NCBI GenBank assembly: GCA_965153355.1
Contig: OZ231126.1
Location: forward strand, 81,096,001-81,160,000
Length of the DNA: 64,000 nt
DNA from: Flaccisagitta enflata
Taxonomy: Eukaryota > Chaetognatha > Sagittoidea > Aphragmophora
Direction: 5' to 3'
Shown piece by piece: positions 30,985 to 41,624 of the stretch. Numbering within the stretch: the stretch's first letter is position 1; each line of letters begins with the position of its first letter. The notes beneath the pieces are model-generated. The model was not told where the DNA came from. It searched no databases and saw only the letters and a list, made by a program, of their open reading frames with translations. The position numbers and the translations under genes are program-made.

Positions 30985-31735
30985 AAAAAGATGAGCAAAA
31001 AAGCTTATTTTCCTCAAAATCGCCATATTCCGGCCATTTTTTGGGCCCTTTGGGCCTGTAAAACTCTTTGATATTGCTTGCCAGGGCTAGCTTGACCCCA
31101 CCAAGGTTGTACATAGGCATGAAGATATCATTTGACCATCAAAAATTAGCAAAAAAGCTTATTTTGCTCAAAATTGCTATTTTTTGGCCATTTTTGGGCC
31201 CTTAGGGTCCTCTGGGGCCCATACAACTTAATGATATTGCTTAACAGGGCTAACTTGACCCTAGAAAATTTGTACAAAGGCTTAAAGATGTCATTTGACT
31301 AAAAATAATGAGAAAATAAGCTTTTTTTCCTCAAAATAACTATTTTTGGGCTATTTTTGGGCCCTTAGGGCCCTCAGGGACACATAAAGCTCCATGATTT
31401 TGCTTGCCAGGGCTAGCTTGACCCAAGAAAGGTAGTACATAGGCATGAGGATATCATTTTAATGTGAGAACTGGGCAAAAAATGCTTTTTTTCCCTAAAA
31501 TTGGCGTTTTTGGGCCTTTTTGAGGCCCTTAAGGTCCTCTGGAGCCAGTAAAACTTCATGATAATGCTTACCAGGGTTTGCTTGACTCAAGCAAGATAGT
31601 TCATGGGCACCAAGTTATCATTTTAGTACAAAAAATGGGCAAAAAAGCTTATTTTCCTCAAAATCGACATTTTGGGGCCCATAGGGCCCTCTGGGGCCCT
31701 TAAAGCTGGATATTTTTCCTTATTTTAGCTTCTAG
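30985..31735 (+). repeat. Tandem ~165-bp units (GCTTATTTTCCTCAAAAT)
   Basis: Five units share GCAAAAAAGCTTATTTTCCT, TTTTGGGCCCTTAGGGTCCT, TGATATTGCTTGCCAGGGCT, AGCTTGACCCNAGNAAGGT and CATAGGCATGAAGATATCAT. Spacing is about 160-170 bases. Confidence 0.88.
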
Positions 31736-31884
31736 TACACTAATAGGTTTGTATTGTACAAAAAAAAAATCCATAAAGTGACCAAAATAATAAAGTGCTG
31801 GTATTGCCCAAAACGGCCTACTGTGAGAGAGGCAATGAAATTCCTTTTTTCGAAAAGGCAGAAACAGTTCTCCCAATTTCGGTG

Positions 31885-32215
31885 GTATGAAGGATTATGG
31901 TGATGAGATCACAGCCACAGTTATGCAACAGAAACACAACAAAGACAAAGAGACAAAGAGACACAGTAGAGACTTAGAGACACAACGGAGCTATGAAGGA
32001 TAATAGTGATGACATCACAGTCACAGAAACACAACAGAGACAGAACAGAGGCCAACAGAGACACCACAGAGGGACGCATAGACACAGCGACACAACAGTG
32101 CTATGAAGGAATATGGCGATGAGATCACAGCCATAGAAACACAACAGAGACAGAGGGACAACATAGACACAATAGAGACATAATAGAGACACAACAGTGC
32201 TATGAAGGATTAAAT
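31885..32215 (+). repeat. Tandem ~115-bp units of GAGACACAACAG
   Basis: Three units contain GTGCTATGAAGGAT, GTGATGAGATCACAGCCACAG and ACACAACAGAGACAGA. Confidence 0.8.
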
Positions 32216-32312
32216 ATGACGTTTACTCACACGTAAAAGTGTACTGGCGAAACTAAAGCATGGCAAATCAAAATTCAAAACAATAGAATGAGATACAGGT
32301 TACGGTAATTAC

Positions 32313-32619
32313 AGTTACATCCGGGGTCGATGCGCTTTTTGCTCCCGAAAAGTGCGACACCTAGATGACACCTTCGATGTGATCTATTGTGACAGATGCC
32401 TCCCAGAACTATTCCCTTTTAATTCTACAGTTAATGATAGAGAATTTTGTGAGGCCCTAAATGGCTTTCGTATAACAGTGGCCAAAATAAAAACCGGACG
32501 CTCAGTTTTTCATGATTGACTGAATACTGCACATTCTTTTTACTTAAAATCTATAAGCATTTTAAAGAGCTTCATAAACTCTACAAATCTAGACCAAGCA
32601 GAAACTTCTAGCTTAAGTC
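32313..32619 (+). pseudogene. LINE fragment 1, Cys-rich domain upstream of the endonuclease
   Basis: The reliable coding part ends at about 32473. One frame reads a CAFC pair, then YCDRCLPELFPF and NDREFCEAL. Cys pairs followed by a C..CLP..FPF segment are familiar from PHD-like fingers at the start of animal LINE proteins. The middle His/Cys ligands are missing, so it looks internally deleted. It is cut off by an inverted-repeat element whose TA target begins at 32474. It is probably the 5' part of the same LINE seen at 34490-35998. Confidence 0.5.
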
Positions 32620-33048
32620 GTTTTGAAATGACATAAGATTGAAATTTAACACCCATTTTCTTGGAAGCAAATTACTGTGCCTGACAATAAGACACTTTGT
32701 TTCACATTGTGTACAATAAAGAAATCAAATAAATGGAATGAAATTCAAGGTAAAATTGAAGTATTTTTAATTCTCTACAAGATGGAATCAAGCAGAAATC
32801 ATGATTCTTCTTCGTTTACAAGCTATATTAATTCAAAGTTGGTTACTCTAAAAAGATTGATTCCAGATTCGAGATTTTTGAGTGATTATCTTTAAAGCAT
32901 CATAACTTCTAAAGTTCTGAAGCTACAATGTTCTGTGAGAGCTCAAATAAAAGATATTTCGAAGCTCTTTGAAACCATCATGGATTTTAAGGGTTTATCT
33001 TTCTTAGTTACTGAGCAATCCTTGATGAAAAAACAGCGTCCGATTTTT
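32476..33048. mobile_element. Inverted-repeat element F, copy 1 (right end broken)
   Basis: Begins TA-ACAGTGGCCAAAATAAAA then CCGGACGCTCAGTTTTTC. The far end carries GAAAAAACAGCGTCCGATTT, its inverse. The interior shares GAAGCTCTTTGAAACC-type blocks with 62622-63221. The final ~20 bases of the right terminus are replaced by family G sequence (GTCCACGACGGAATACC). It interrupts the LINE. Confidence 0.65.
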
Positions 33049-33240
33049 TTTTGTCCACGACGGAATACCATTCCGACGCGGACTATAATTCGAGGCGGGT
33101 GGGTGTCGTCGTCGTCGTTGTCGTCGTTGTTGTCGTTGTCGTCCACAATTTTAAAAATGGGCTAACTTTTGAACGCCATGACCGATTTGCTTCATATTTG
33201 GAGGGAAGTTGTACTAGGGTAAGGCGCTTTACATCCTATG
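33049..33240 (+). repeat. Family G with (GTC)n tract
   Basis: CACGACGGAATACCATTCCG, ACGCGGACTATAATTCGAGG and CGGGTGGGTGTCGTCG, followed by a GTC/GTT run and CACAATTTTAAAAATGGGC. Blocks are shared with 26330-26400 and 26880-26960 in reverse order. Confidence 0.5.
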
Positions 33241-33284
33241 CGTATGTTATGATCCGACCCACCCAACTGGCCCAACCAGCCTAC

Positions 33285-33905
33285 CAGCCTAAAAGTGAAA
33301 AATGTGCATAACTTTGGCATTTTTCAACCGATTTGGTTGAAACTTGGTATGTAGCCTCTAAATGGAAGGACTCAACATATGTATTTGAATTGTAAAGATT
33401 TTAGCATGCTAACTGGCCTAACCGGCCTACCACCCAACCAGCTTACCAGCCGAAAAGTGAAAAACGTGCATAACTTCTGCATTTTTCAACTGATTTGGTT
33501 GAAACTTGGTATGTAGTCTCTAAATGGAAGAACTCAACATATGTATTTGTATTGTAAAGATTTTAGCATGCTAACTGGCCAAACCGGCCTACCACCCAAC
33601 AAGCCTACCAGCCAAATAGTGAAAAATGTGCATAACTTCTACATTTTTCAACCGATTTGGTTTTTCTTTTGGGGGCTATGTAGAGGGGGGTGTGTAAACT
33701 TGGTATGTTTTCTCTAAATGGAAGGACTCAACATATGTATTTGATTTGTAAAGATTTTAGCATGCTAACCGGCCTACCACCCAACCAGCCTACCAGCCTA
33801 CCACCTTAAAAGTGAAAAATGTGCATAACTTGAACAATTCTCAATCGATTTGGTTAAAATTTGGTATGTAGACTCAAAATCAAATGGCTCAACCTATGTA
33901 TATGA
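33285..33905 (-). repeat. Satellite of the 25-kb type, opposite orientation
   Basis: AGTGAAAAATGTGCATAACT, ACCGATTTGGTTGAAACTTG, CTCTAAATGGAAGGACTCAA and CCGGCCTACCACCCAACC recur in about four units of ~163 bases. The third unit carries an extra ~35 bases (TTTTGGGGGCTATGTAGAGG). The complement matches 25130-25879. Confidence 0.85.
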
Positions 33906-33944
33906 ACAAAGCAGCTTATCTCTCAACCCCTATTTGACCGCTAT

Positions 33945-34475
33945 TTGACAAGACCATTTGACAACACTGTTTGACAATGGTATTTGATAACGGCTTTTGA
34001 CAACACTTCGACAACACCATTTGACAACGCCGTTTGACAACGCCGACAACATCAACGTTCGACAACATCGCCTTCGGACAACATCGCCGTTTGACAACAT
34101 CGCCGTTCGACATCACCATTTGACAATGCCGTTTGACAACGCCGTTCGACAATGCCGGTCGACAACGCCATTTGACAACGCCGTTCGACAACGCCGTTTG
34201 ACGACGCCGTTTGACAACGCCCGTTTGACAACGCCCGTTTAACCGCGCCGTTTCATAGCGCCGTTTGACAGCGCCGTTTGATAGCGCCGTTTGACAGCGC
34301 CGTTTGACAGCGCCGTTAAACAGTAGCGTTAAATCGCGCCGTTCGACAACGCCCGTTTGACATGCCGTTTGATATGCGCCGTTGTCGCGCCGTTTGACAA
34401 CGCTGTTTGACAACGCCGTTTGACAACGCCATTTGACAATGCCATTCGACAACGCCGTTTGACAACGCCGTTCGA
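33945..34475 (+). repeat. GACAACGCCGTTT minisatellite, 11-13-bp units
   Basis: About 40 units of TTTGACAACGCCG, with TTCGACAACGCC, GACAGCGCCG and CATTTGACAATG variants. Long open frames on both strands (for example 195 codons on the minus strand) are a product of the repeat. Confidence 0.92.
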
Positions 34476-34489
34476 CCCCAGTCGCGGAC

Positions 34490-34711
34490 CCATACTCTTT
34501 CAAGATTTTTGGCCATTGTTAGATCGGAGGCATCTGGATAAGGCGGCAGGCTTACAATTTAAACCCTTAGATGAAACGGTAAAGGATACCTTAGTAGACC
34601 TGGACAGGACCTTAGGTGGCTGTAGTTATTACGATGAGGAAAAATTTTGTAAAATGAGGCAGGATTTTCTTTGTAAAAATGATGGGCAGCTGTCACTGCT
34701 CTGTTTAAATA
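34490..34711 (+). pseudogene. LINE fragment 2, linker before the endonuclease
   Basis: An open frame reads DETVKDTLVDLDRTLGGCSY and YDEEKFCKMR, then LSLLCLN. The acidic linker followed by LSL...LN is the usual entry to an APE-type endonuclease in animal LINEs. The frame is cut by a Tc1-like MITE at its TA target (34710-34711) and continues at 35321. Confidence 0.7.
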
Positions 34712-35318
34712 CAGTCATGCTTGGATAAATTGCAACTGGATTCTCAAGCCTGCTGCTCAGTCAAAAATCAGAAAAACCTAGCAAAATCATAGATGAAATT
34801 GAAGCTTATCAAAAGATAAAGAGATTGAGACCAAGTAGAGCAAAGTTTGTTGATGCATTTAGATGGATTGCTGTTTTAAAGAGGACTAAAAAATAGGGAG
34901 GGAAATTCATCATAAATGAGCATTTTTTCCATTGGTGATATTTTTCTTCAAAGCTCTGTTATTTCTAAACGAATGAAGCCACAATGACCAGCAACATTGC
35001 ATTTTGGAAGATTTTTCGCTGAGCTTTCCAACAGACATGGATTTTCTATGGTTCAGGTCCATAATTAAGCAGAAATCAGCAAAACAAAGTGTTTGCTTTT
35101 TTTCTTTGCTATAGTGCTATAGTGCTCTCTACCTAAATTACCTCATTAGATTTGCAACCTTAATGCCGTGCAGAATCTTAATAACTGTTGAAAATGGCGG
35201 CGAATTAACTAAATATTGATGCTAACTTGTCAAAAAATGTTCAATTTATAGTTTGACCCTTTGAGTATCACTTAATGATCAAATAAAGTTCCAGTTGCAA
35301 TTTATCCAAGCATGACTG
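34712..35318. mobile_element. Tc1/mariner-like MITE with perfect 28-bp termini, inserted in the LINE
   Basis: CAGTCATGCTTGGATAAATT...GCAACTGG at the left is matched exactly in inverse at the right end. TA flanks both ends (34710-34711, 35319-35320). The 607-base interior has no transposase frame. If the element and one TA are ignored, the LINE reading frame is continuous across the site. Confidence 0.88.
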
Positions 35319-35320
35319 TA

Positions 35321-35483
35321 TAAATGGTCCATCGAGGAAGATGGAGGATTTTGAATTATTTCAGGAGACCCTAAGGTTTAAATTCGATTGTCTAGGTTTT
35401 CCTGAGAAGCACTTAAATGGGATCTCCGAAAAGTTAGCCACCCTAGGGGGTTATAACTTTGTTGCTAATGCAAGGAAAACAGG
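35321..35483 (+). pseudogene. LINE fragment 3, start of the endonuclease domain
   Basis: Continues fragment 2 in frame: MEDFELFQETLRFKFDCLGF and LATLGGYNFVANARKTG. The short hydrophobic strand (FDCLGF) and the GGYN motif fit the N-terminal part of an APE-type endonuclease. The usual catalytic ET after the first strand reads EK here, which suggests an inactive copy. A family C foldback interrupts it at 35484. Confidence 0.7.
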
Positions 35484-35951
35484 TCGCCCAAGGGCAATAC
35501 GTGGTCAGCGATACCCGTTGCCCTGCCTTGCATGGTTGTAAATTGGAATGAGAGGCAGGGCAGCGGCCCCAAAGGGGACGAAGTCCTGTAGAGAGCACAG
35601 GGGACTTTCGTTATGTTTGTCGTCCGTCCATCCATTATAAAACCCATCTCAGACACAAATCTGTCATCTCTGCGCCTAAATCTGCCCTCTCAGGCCCCTG
35701 AAATCTGCCCTCTCAGGCCTTAGATGGAGGGCAGATTTTAGACAATGAATCGTTAAAGCCTGAAGTTGGAGTTACGAAGGCCTGGAGAACTGGTGCCCAA
35801 GACATGAAGAAGGCAGATTTCAGGCCTGAGAGGGGCAGATTTCAGGCCCTGAGAGGGCCTGGGGGGGACAAACAAACGAACGAACGGACAAACGAACGAA
35901 CTAAAGTCCCCTGTGTTCTACAGGACTTTGTCCCCTTCGGGGCCGCTGCCC
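35484..35951 (+). mobile_element. Foldback family C element, copy 2, inserted in the LINE
   Basis: The head is CAAGGGCAATACGTGGTCAG and CGATACCCGTTGCCCTGCC, the first arm GGGCAGCGGCCCCAAAGGGG...TCCTGTAGAG, and the interior carries GGCCTGAGAGGGC repeats and an AACGAACGGACAAACG tract. The inverse arm ends CCTTCGGGGCCGCTGCCC. AAACAGG occurs at 35477-35483 and 35952-35958, a likely 7-base target duplication. Ignoring the element plus one copy restores the LINE frame. Confidence 0.82.
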
Positions 35952-35958
35952 AAACAGG

Positions 35959-35998
35959 AAAATGGGGCGTGGTTGCCATCTACCTTAGGGGCCATCTA
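35959..35998 (+). pseudogene. LINE fragment 4
   Basis: The frame continues as KWGVVAIYLRGHLV, matching the GGVAIY strand usual in this part of LINE endonucleases. It ends at another foldback (35999-36236). Confidence 0.6.
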
Positions 35999-36236
35999 GT
36001 TATGATGGTCCAAAGTTTCAAAAAACGCCAATTTTTCCACCAAATCTTTGGGTAAAAAATTGGCGAAAAATTTTCAAAAAATGGTCTACAAAGGGGGGGT
36101 CAAAACAATTGGAAAATATCTAATTCGCCCAGATCCAAAACCCTAAAGACAACTTTTTTTTCAATTTTTTTGAAAAATTTTCTTTATGATTTTTGTTAAA
36201 AAATTTGTGTTTTTTGAAACTTTGGACTATCATAAC
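35999..36236. mobile_element. Foldback, ~28-bp termini
   Basis: GTTATGATGGTCCAAAGTTT at the left pairs with AAACTTTGGACTATCATAAC at the right, with a T-run and A-run interior that also pairs. No target duplication could be fixed. No LINE sequence is recognised beyond it. Confidence 0.6.
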
Positions 36237-36239
36237 TCT

Positions 36240-37590
36240 AAAACGGCCTCACTGACAAATGTGAAATTCTGGAATATAAATATATGCTTATATTTGAGTA
36301 ACTTCAGCAAAAAAGAAGATATCTGAAAGAAAGAATAAAATTTTATGCAAGCTCAAAAATGGCCAAAATGCAAATTTTGCTGATTTTGCTCTGACAAAGT
36401 AACTTTGAACGTCAATATCTCCGCAGTCGCAGTGAGCTCAAATTTTGGGTGAAGTTAGGGAAGATAACAGGTAACAACTCTACCAAAAATGAAGATGATC
36501 GCAGTCGCAGTGAGCTCAAATTTTAGGTGAAGTTAGGGTAGATAACAGGTAACAACTCTACCAAAAATGAAGATGATCGCAGTCGCAGTGAGCTCAAATT
36601 TTAGGTTTTCAACCTCAAAAAAATGGGTCATTTTGCAATTTTTGAGAAAAAAAATTTTTCTAACAGGAGCTGAAGCAAAATTTTTAGAGACTTTTTGTTT
36701 ATTTGTAGTACACTTTTTTTAACAGAACATGTTTTTTTTTCAAAGGCTTCATGTTCTTATTTTCAAAGAGGCCAAATGAAGCCTTCAACGTTCTTAGAGC
36801 GTTCTTAATTTAAAATACTATATAAACTATGGAAAACCTTATAAAATACTATTAGTTACTTACATCAAATATATTTCTATTAAATGTTATTAAAACAAAT
36901 GCTAAATATTAAAGTTTAAAGATATTTTCTTAGTTTTTATATTAGAAATTAAAAAAAACTAGCTAAATTATACTAAAATATTAGTGTTTTGTTAATGTTT
37001 TTAAATATTACTTAAGCAAAATTTTTTCTCCAAGATTTGGAAGCATTTGTATGTTTGTAGATGTTTACTTAATTTTAGAGACATTGGAAAGAAGCCTTGA
37101 TGTTCTTATAAACTAGGTTCTTATAAAAAAAAAGTGTATATCAAAATATGACAATTGACAGAATTTTTTAAAAAAAAAACTTTGATGGAAAATTGTCCTA
37201 CACTGCATTTTGTGAAAAACTCAAAATTTCATAACTGTATCAAAATTTCATTTTAAGAACTGAAATTTTGCACACTTATTAGTGAGTCCTAAAACTACTA
37301 CCACCCCAAAAATCAGGCGATTTTTTTGAAACCTTAGGAAATATTCCACTTTTTGTGTTTTTTGAGTTTTGGGTGCCATAGCTACAAAAATTGGCGGAAA
37401 ATCTCCAACAACAAATGAAATTTGTGTAAATGTGTCTAACTAATATACATATGAGAGATTTTTTTTTAGTGTAATTTTTGTAGTCAAAATCAGCAAAAAA
37501 CTGAAAAAAAATTTTTTTGACTAAAAAAAATGTATTTGTTGGAATGGCTCCAAAACCTTAAACAACATAGTAGACCTATAGGTGCATTAT
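36240..37590. other. AT-rich non-coding stretch with ~82-bp tandem repeats
   Basis: At 36420-36610, CGCAGTCGCAGTGAGCTCAA and AACAACTCTACCAAAAATGA repeat two to three times at ~82-base spacing. The remainder is AT-rich with no supported gene. Confidence 0.6.
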
Positions 37591-38530
37591 GTGGTAAAAA
37601 ATTTGATTATGAATCCTAGCCGTTTGGCAGATATGGCTTCCCCAGAGTTATACAGTTCTTCGATACTCGTACTGTAAATATAATAATATTCTTGCTTGTA
37701 AACAAGCAATGGCTTAACAAGAACAATGTGTTGAAATTTGGAAATGAAAATTCTTTGTTTCTGCCGTGAAGAACCCAAATCTGGCCTTGGAATCAAAGGA
37801 AAGAAGATTTCGATAAAGTAATATTAAGAACAACACTTCTAAACAACCTGCTGCTAAATACAGGAATGTACATACTACATAGTATGAAGGGTTTAGAAGT
37901 AGGGGAAGCAACGTAAGGGGAGAAGAGAGAGGAAAATTCGAGGAAATTCTTACTTTTGGTAGTACTACAACATCAAATGTGATTAGCATAACCTGATTGG
38001 ACACTATTTGAGACCCAAAAGTACTGTTTAGCTACTCGATGCGCAGGCAAATCAAAAGGACGCGACGCGATGCGTAGCTGGGAAGGGGGGGCACAGTGCG
38101 GCCAAAACCTAACACCCGGAGATAAATGCCCTATCTCCACTCCGACCACCCTAATCACCCCTGCCAGGGGGGGGGGCGAGGCGTCGCAATTTTATACACA
38201 GTTGGTTGCGAGACAAAAGTAGTGATAAACCTCGACATCGTCCACGCATCTTCATACAGCTCTTTAGTCTGGACGAGTGACGATGAATGAGTGATGATGA
38301 GTGAGTGATGAAAAGTGAGTGATGATGAGTAGCTGATGAGAGTGAGTGATGAATGGGAAATCGAGGTTTCATCCGGAATCGTCAAATAGAGCCGAGAATC
38401 CGAAAGCTACAAATCGACAAATGATGACAATGTTTAAGGATTCAGAGATCAAGGAGAGAGAGAGAAAGAGAAAGAGAGAGATTTGGATGTATGTGTAGAA
38501 AAGACAGACGAACGAAAACAACAAGAAAAA
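37591..38530. other. No gene supported
   Basis: Two overlapping minus-strand ORFs (up to 96 codons) have no motif. 38280-38360 holds GAGTGATGATGAGTGAGTGA repeats. Confidence 0.4.
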
Positions 38531-38535
38531 CAAGT

Positions 38536-38741
38536 GACGCGGGGTCACAACACTGTTGCAGACGGGTGGGCAGGGGTGTGCCACCCTCATCCACACCCTT
38601 ATCGACCTCACACATAAAGACATACAAATGCAGCGTCAATATGCTTATTTTCAAACTTTTCAATTCAATCCTCACGGATAGATGGACTAACGGATGGACG
38701 GACAGACGAAGCCACTTTTAGAGTTGAGTGTCAGCAACTAA
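38536..38741 (+). repeat. SINE-like family H, copy 1
   Basis: GTGACGCGGGGTCACAACAC, TGTTGCAGACGGGTGGGCAG, a CA-rich block, GACATACAAATGCAGCGTC, a GATGGACGGACAGAC core and TTAGAGTTGAGTGTCAGCAAC. The order matches 63724-63942. The 3' end (AGAGTTG.GTGTC.GCAACT) parallels family A's AGAGTCGCGTGTCCGCGACT. Confidence 0.7.
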
Positions 38742-38744
38742 AAA

Positions 38745-40090
38745 GAAAGAAAGAAGGTACTACCTATTAGAAATCTGAAATCAATTTGTGACGCACGCGA
38801 CCCCTTAACGGTGGGCTGGTCATGATAAATACCCGAAGAAAATCAGGATACAGAGAAATGTGGAAGGAATGGGAGAGGAACAATGTGGATAGTTACCGTC
38901 ACATGTGCGATCTCAGAGTCATTTGGGCCAAGATGGTCATGGTCAATGTTTCCGACCGTGTGACAAATTACCGATTATAGGTGAATTGGTGGTGATAGGG
39001 GGGTGATAGGGGGGTGATGGGCACTTATTTTTCGTGGTGATGGGATCTGGGGCACTGTGCGACGCACATCACGCATCCGTCCACCCATTCTCAAGGACAG
39101 TATAATGTCAAATATATTCAAACTTAGATTCAGTGAAAAATCGCTCACGCACGCTTTCCCATCATCGCACAAAGACTACACGCAGAGAGATGGCAAAACC
39201 AGTGCATGCGCGTTGTACAGAGCTGCGCGAATAAATGGCACCCGCACGCGACTAACCTATCTTGATCATTTACCTTCAGCGTCATCACGACTAGCGCCTT
39301 TTCTGCGCCGTGGTCGTTAAAATCGTCGTCGTCGTCGTCGTCGTCAACGTCATCCCCATTTTGCTGGCATCGTATTCGTGATCGTCTTAACACTCTTAAC
39401 TGCCCCGGTCGTTCTCATGATCCTGAGCGCATCGTTGTCGTCGTTGCCTCCGTCGTCATCGTCGCCGTCGTCGCCCCCTTTTCTTTATCTTTTCCTTACA
39501 CGTTCCCGTCGCTTTTGGGTAGTGCGTGCAGCGCAGTTAACACTTCTAATGTCAAGGCTTCCTCCGCGTTAATGGCCCAGACTTGATGCATGCCTTTTGA
39601 CTGCCCGAACTGAGAGCGCGAGAAAGACAGAGGGCTGAAAGCGAAACACGCTCAGGATCTGGACTTGGGAGTGATGAGATAACGTGAGAAATTTTCCAAT
39701 GATCCTTCCAAAATCGGCCTCTCATTCCAAATGCATAAACGCTTTCCTTTCCATCATCTTAACTTTTTGAAGGGGGGAGGGGGGTGCTGAGCCCGATCAA
39801 CAAGTAGGCTAATGAGGCTTAGCCTCAGACTCGCGCTTTGGGGAGCCTCGCGCTTTGAGGGGAAAAAAGAAAAAAGGGGCAGGAGAGGGGGAAAAAAGAG
39901 AAAAGTGGAGAAAAAACGAGAAAAGGGAAGGAAAAAAGAGAAGGGGGAATAAAACAAGGCCAAGAGTTGTCCAATAGATGCGTCCTCTTTAGATGTAAGA
40001 TATCAAAATACAAATTTAAAGTTACAAAGATACTAAGATATAAATATATGAAGATATAAAGATACTGCGTTAGAGATAAATGTAAACCGA
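38745..40090. other. No gene supported; (GTC)n and purine-rich stretches
   Basis: 39318-39345 and 39430-39475 carry GTCGTCGTC runs; 39770-39955 is purine-rich (GGGGAAAAAAGAGAAAAG). ORFs here are compositional. Confidence 0.5.
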
Positions 40091-40104
40091 TTCCTTGCTC
40101 ACCT

Positions 40105-40245
40105 ATCCACCCCCCCCTACCTCCTCCCCCCGCCTCCTCCCACACCTCTCCACCCCCCCACGCCTCCCCTCCGCCTTCCCACCCCCCTCCGCCTTCCCAC
40201 CCCCCACGCCTCCCCACCCCCCCCCCCTCCGCCTCCCCACGCCTC
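40105..40245 (+). repeat. C-rich CCCCCCTCCGCCT tandem
   Basis: Units of CCACGCCTCCCC and CCCCCCTCCGCCTTCCCACC over ~140 bases. Confidence 0.8.
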
Positions 40246-40254
40246 GTCCTCACA

Positions 40255-40510
40255 AAGAGACAGGAAGGGACTTGGAGAGACATAGAGAGATATGAAGAGT
40301 CATGAGGAGTCATGAGGAAACATGTGGAGACATGAAGAGACCTGATTGACATAAGAGTCATAAGAGACAAAATAGAAATAAGAGACAAAAGAGATGTAAG
40401 AGACATAAGAGACGTAGAAGACACATAGAAGACAAAAGAGACAAAAGAGACATAAGAGATATAGGAGACATAAAGATACATGAAGAGACATGAAGAGAAA
40501 TGAAGAGAAA
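40255..40510 (+). repeat. AGAGACATAAG minisatellite
   Basis: Purine-rich 10-12-base units: GAGACATGAAG, GAGACATAAGAGA, AGACAAAAGAGAC. The minus-strand frame reads a string of Val, Ser, Leu and Tyr and is not a gene. Confidence 0.8.
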
Positions 40511-40539
40511 ACCTAAAAAATCGCCTTTATAAATTTTCG

Positions 40540-40615
40540 CGTTTCACTCAGACAGACAGACATTCCTACCAAGGGACAGACCCTCCTATAGAGATGCGGG
40601 GACGCATCTAAAAAG
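40540..40615 (-). repeat. Family B partial copy, minus strand
   Basis: GACAGACAGACATTCC, GGGACAGACCCTCCTATAGA and GATGCGGGGACGCATCTAAA are the reverse of the family B start. The remainder is absent. Confidence 0.65.
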
Positions 40616-40619
40616 AGAA

Positions 40620-40710
40620 GAGGAAAGAGGAAGGTGACAAAAAAGAAAAAAAAGGAGGGTAAAAAGAAGAAGAAAAAGAAGAAGAAAAAGAAGAAGAAAA
40701 AAAAAACTGA
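40620..40710 (+). repeat. GAAGAAAAA purine tract
   Basis: AAAAAGAAGAAGAAAAAG repeats following the family B fragment. Confidence 0.7.
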
Positions 40711-40889
40711 CAAGTTTTTAGACTGAGTAGAGTTGAAGGCAGATGGTGCCCCTGGTACAAAATTCCAAATCAAGCTCTGTGGCCCATTTCCACATCAAAT
40801 CTTATGTCTTTTACTACTCGACTCATAAAAAAAGCCGCACTTTTAAATGGCAGATTGTCATGCTGAATTTCAAAATAATCAATTAAAAT

Positions 40890-41132
40890 CTTTGACCATA
40901 AGAAAACTCTTGAAAAGATCTTTCATCTGGCTCCAATCTGGAAATTCTAGCTTTATTCATTTAGAAATGGCATAAGAATGAGTAAAAACATTGCCATTTT
41001 CAGTTTGCAATCCCATTGAAAAATGAGCACTTTTGCAAATTAGAAGATAATTTTGACAAGCTCTAGCTCCTAAACCGTTTGAGATACAGATTTGGGATTG
41101 GTCTAGAATGAAAGAAAATTTGAAAATCTTTC
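40890..41132. mobile_element. Element F partial copy
   Basis: GATCTTTCATCTGGCTCCAA, GAAATTCTAGCTTTATTCAT, TTGACAAGCTCTAGCTCCTA and GATTTGGGATTGGTCTAGAA match the interior of 62622-63221. Termini are not recognisable. Confidence 0.6.
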
Positions 41133-41149
41133 AAATCACTTCAACAAAA

Positions 41150-41312
41150 ACAAGGCCGGATACACGGCAGGACAGTCGCGGACGGTTTGGCAGAGGCGGT
41201 AATGCAAAAAACCGCTCGCAATTTAGAAAGGTTACGGGACCGACGGACCGACCTACCAACCTACCGACCAACACGGCAAGGTATAGAGTCGCATGTCCGC
41301 GACTAAAAATGT
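41150..41312 (+). repeat. SINE-like family A, well preserved
   Basis: AAGGCCGGATACACGGC, AGGACAGTCGCGGACGGTTT, GGCAGAGGCGGTAATGC, a GACCGACGGACCGACC core, CACGGCAAGGTATAGAGTCG and CATGTCCGCGACTAA. Adjacent to the element F fragment. Confidence 0.8.
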
Positions 41313-41469
41313 TCAAATCATTTGTTTTTCTTATCCTTCCACTCAAAATAGGGTGCAGCTTTTTTTTTGAGTCGCGTAGTACAGACAAAGGAGAAATATA
41401 AGATGTGAACCCCCTAAATCTGTAGCATTAGTTCAATGATGCAAATTGAAGCTTATGATTATATGAGTG

Positions 41470-41622
41470 GCGCCACCAGAGCGATTTTGCAATTTCCAAT
41501 CCAATCTAAAATTATAGTACACAATCATTGATTTTATATACTTTTTATAATAGTCAATTGTAATGCTTCATCAAGCTTTATCTTGATTTTAAAGATAAAA
41601 TAAAAAAATCGCTCTGGTGACG
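41470..41622. mobile_element. Short hairpin-ended element
   Basis: GCGCCACCAGAGCGATTTT at the left and AAAATCGCTCTGGTGACGC at the right pair with one mismatch around an AT-rich centre. No target duplication is evident. Confidence 0.5.
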
Positions 41623-41624
41623 CG

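Noticed and set aside
33916-34503. 195-codon minus-strand ORF
   Set aside because: Made of the 11-13-bp GACAACGCC minisatellite.
40095-40481. 218-codon minus-strand ORF
   Set aside because: Covers C-rich and AGAGACATAAG minisatellites and family-specific purine runs.
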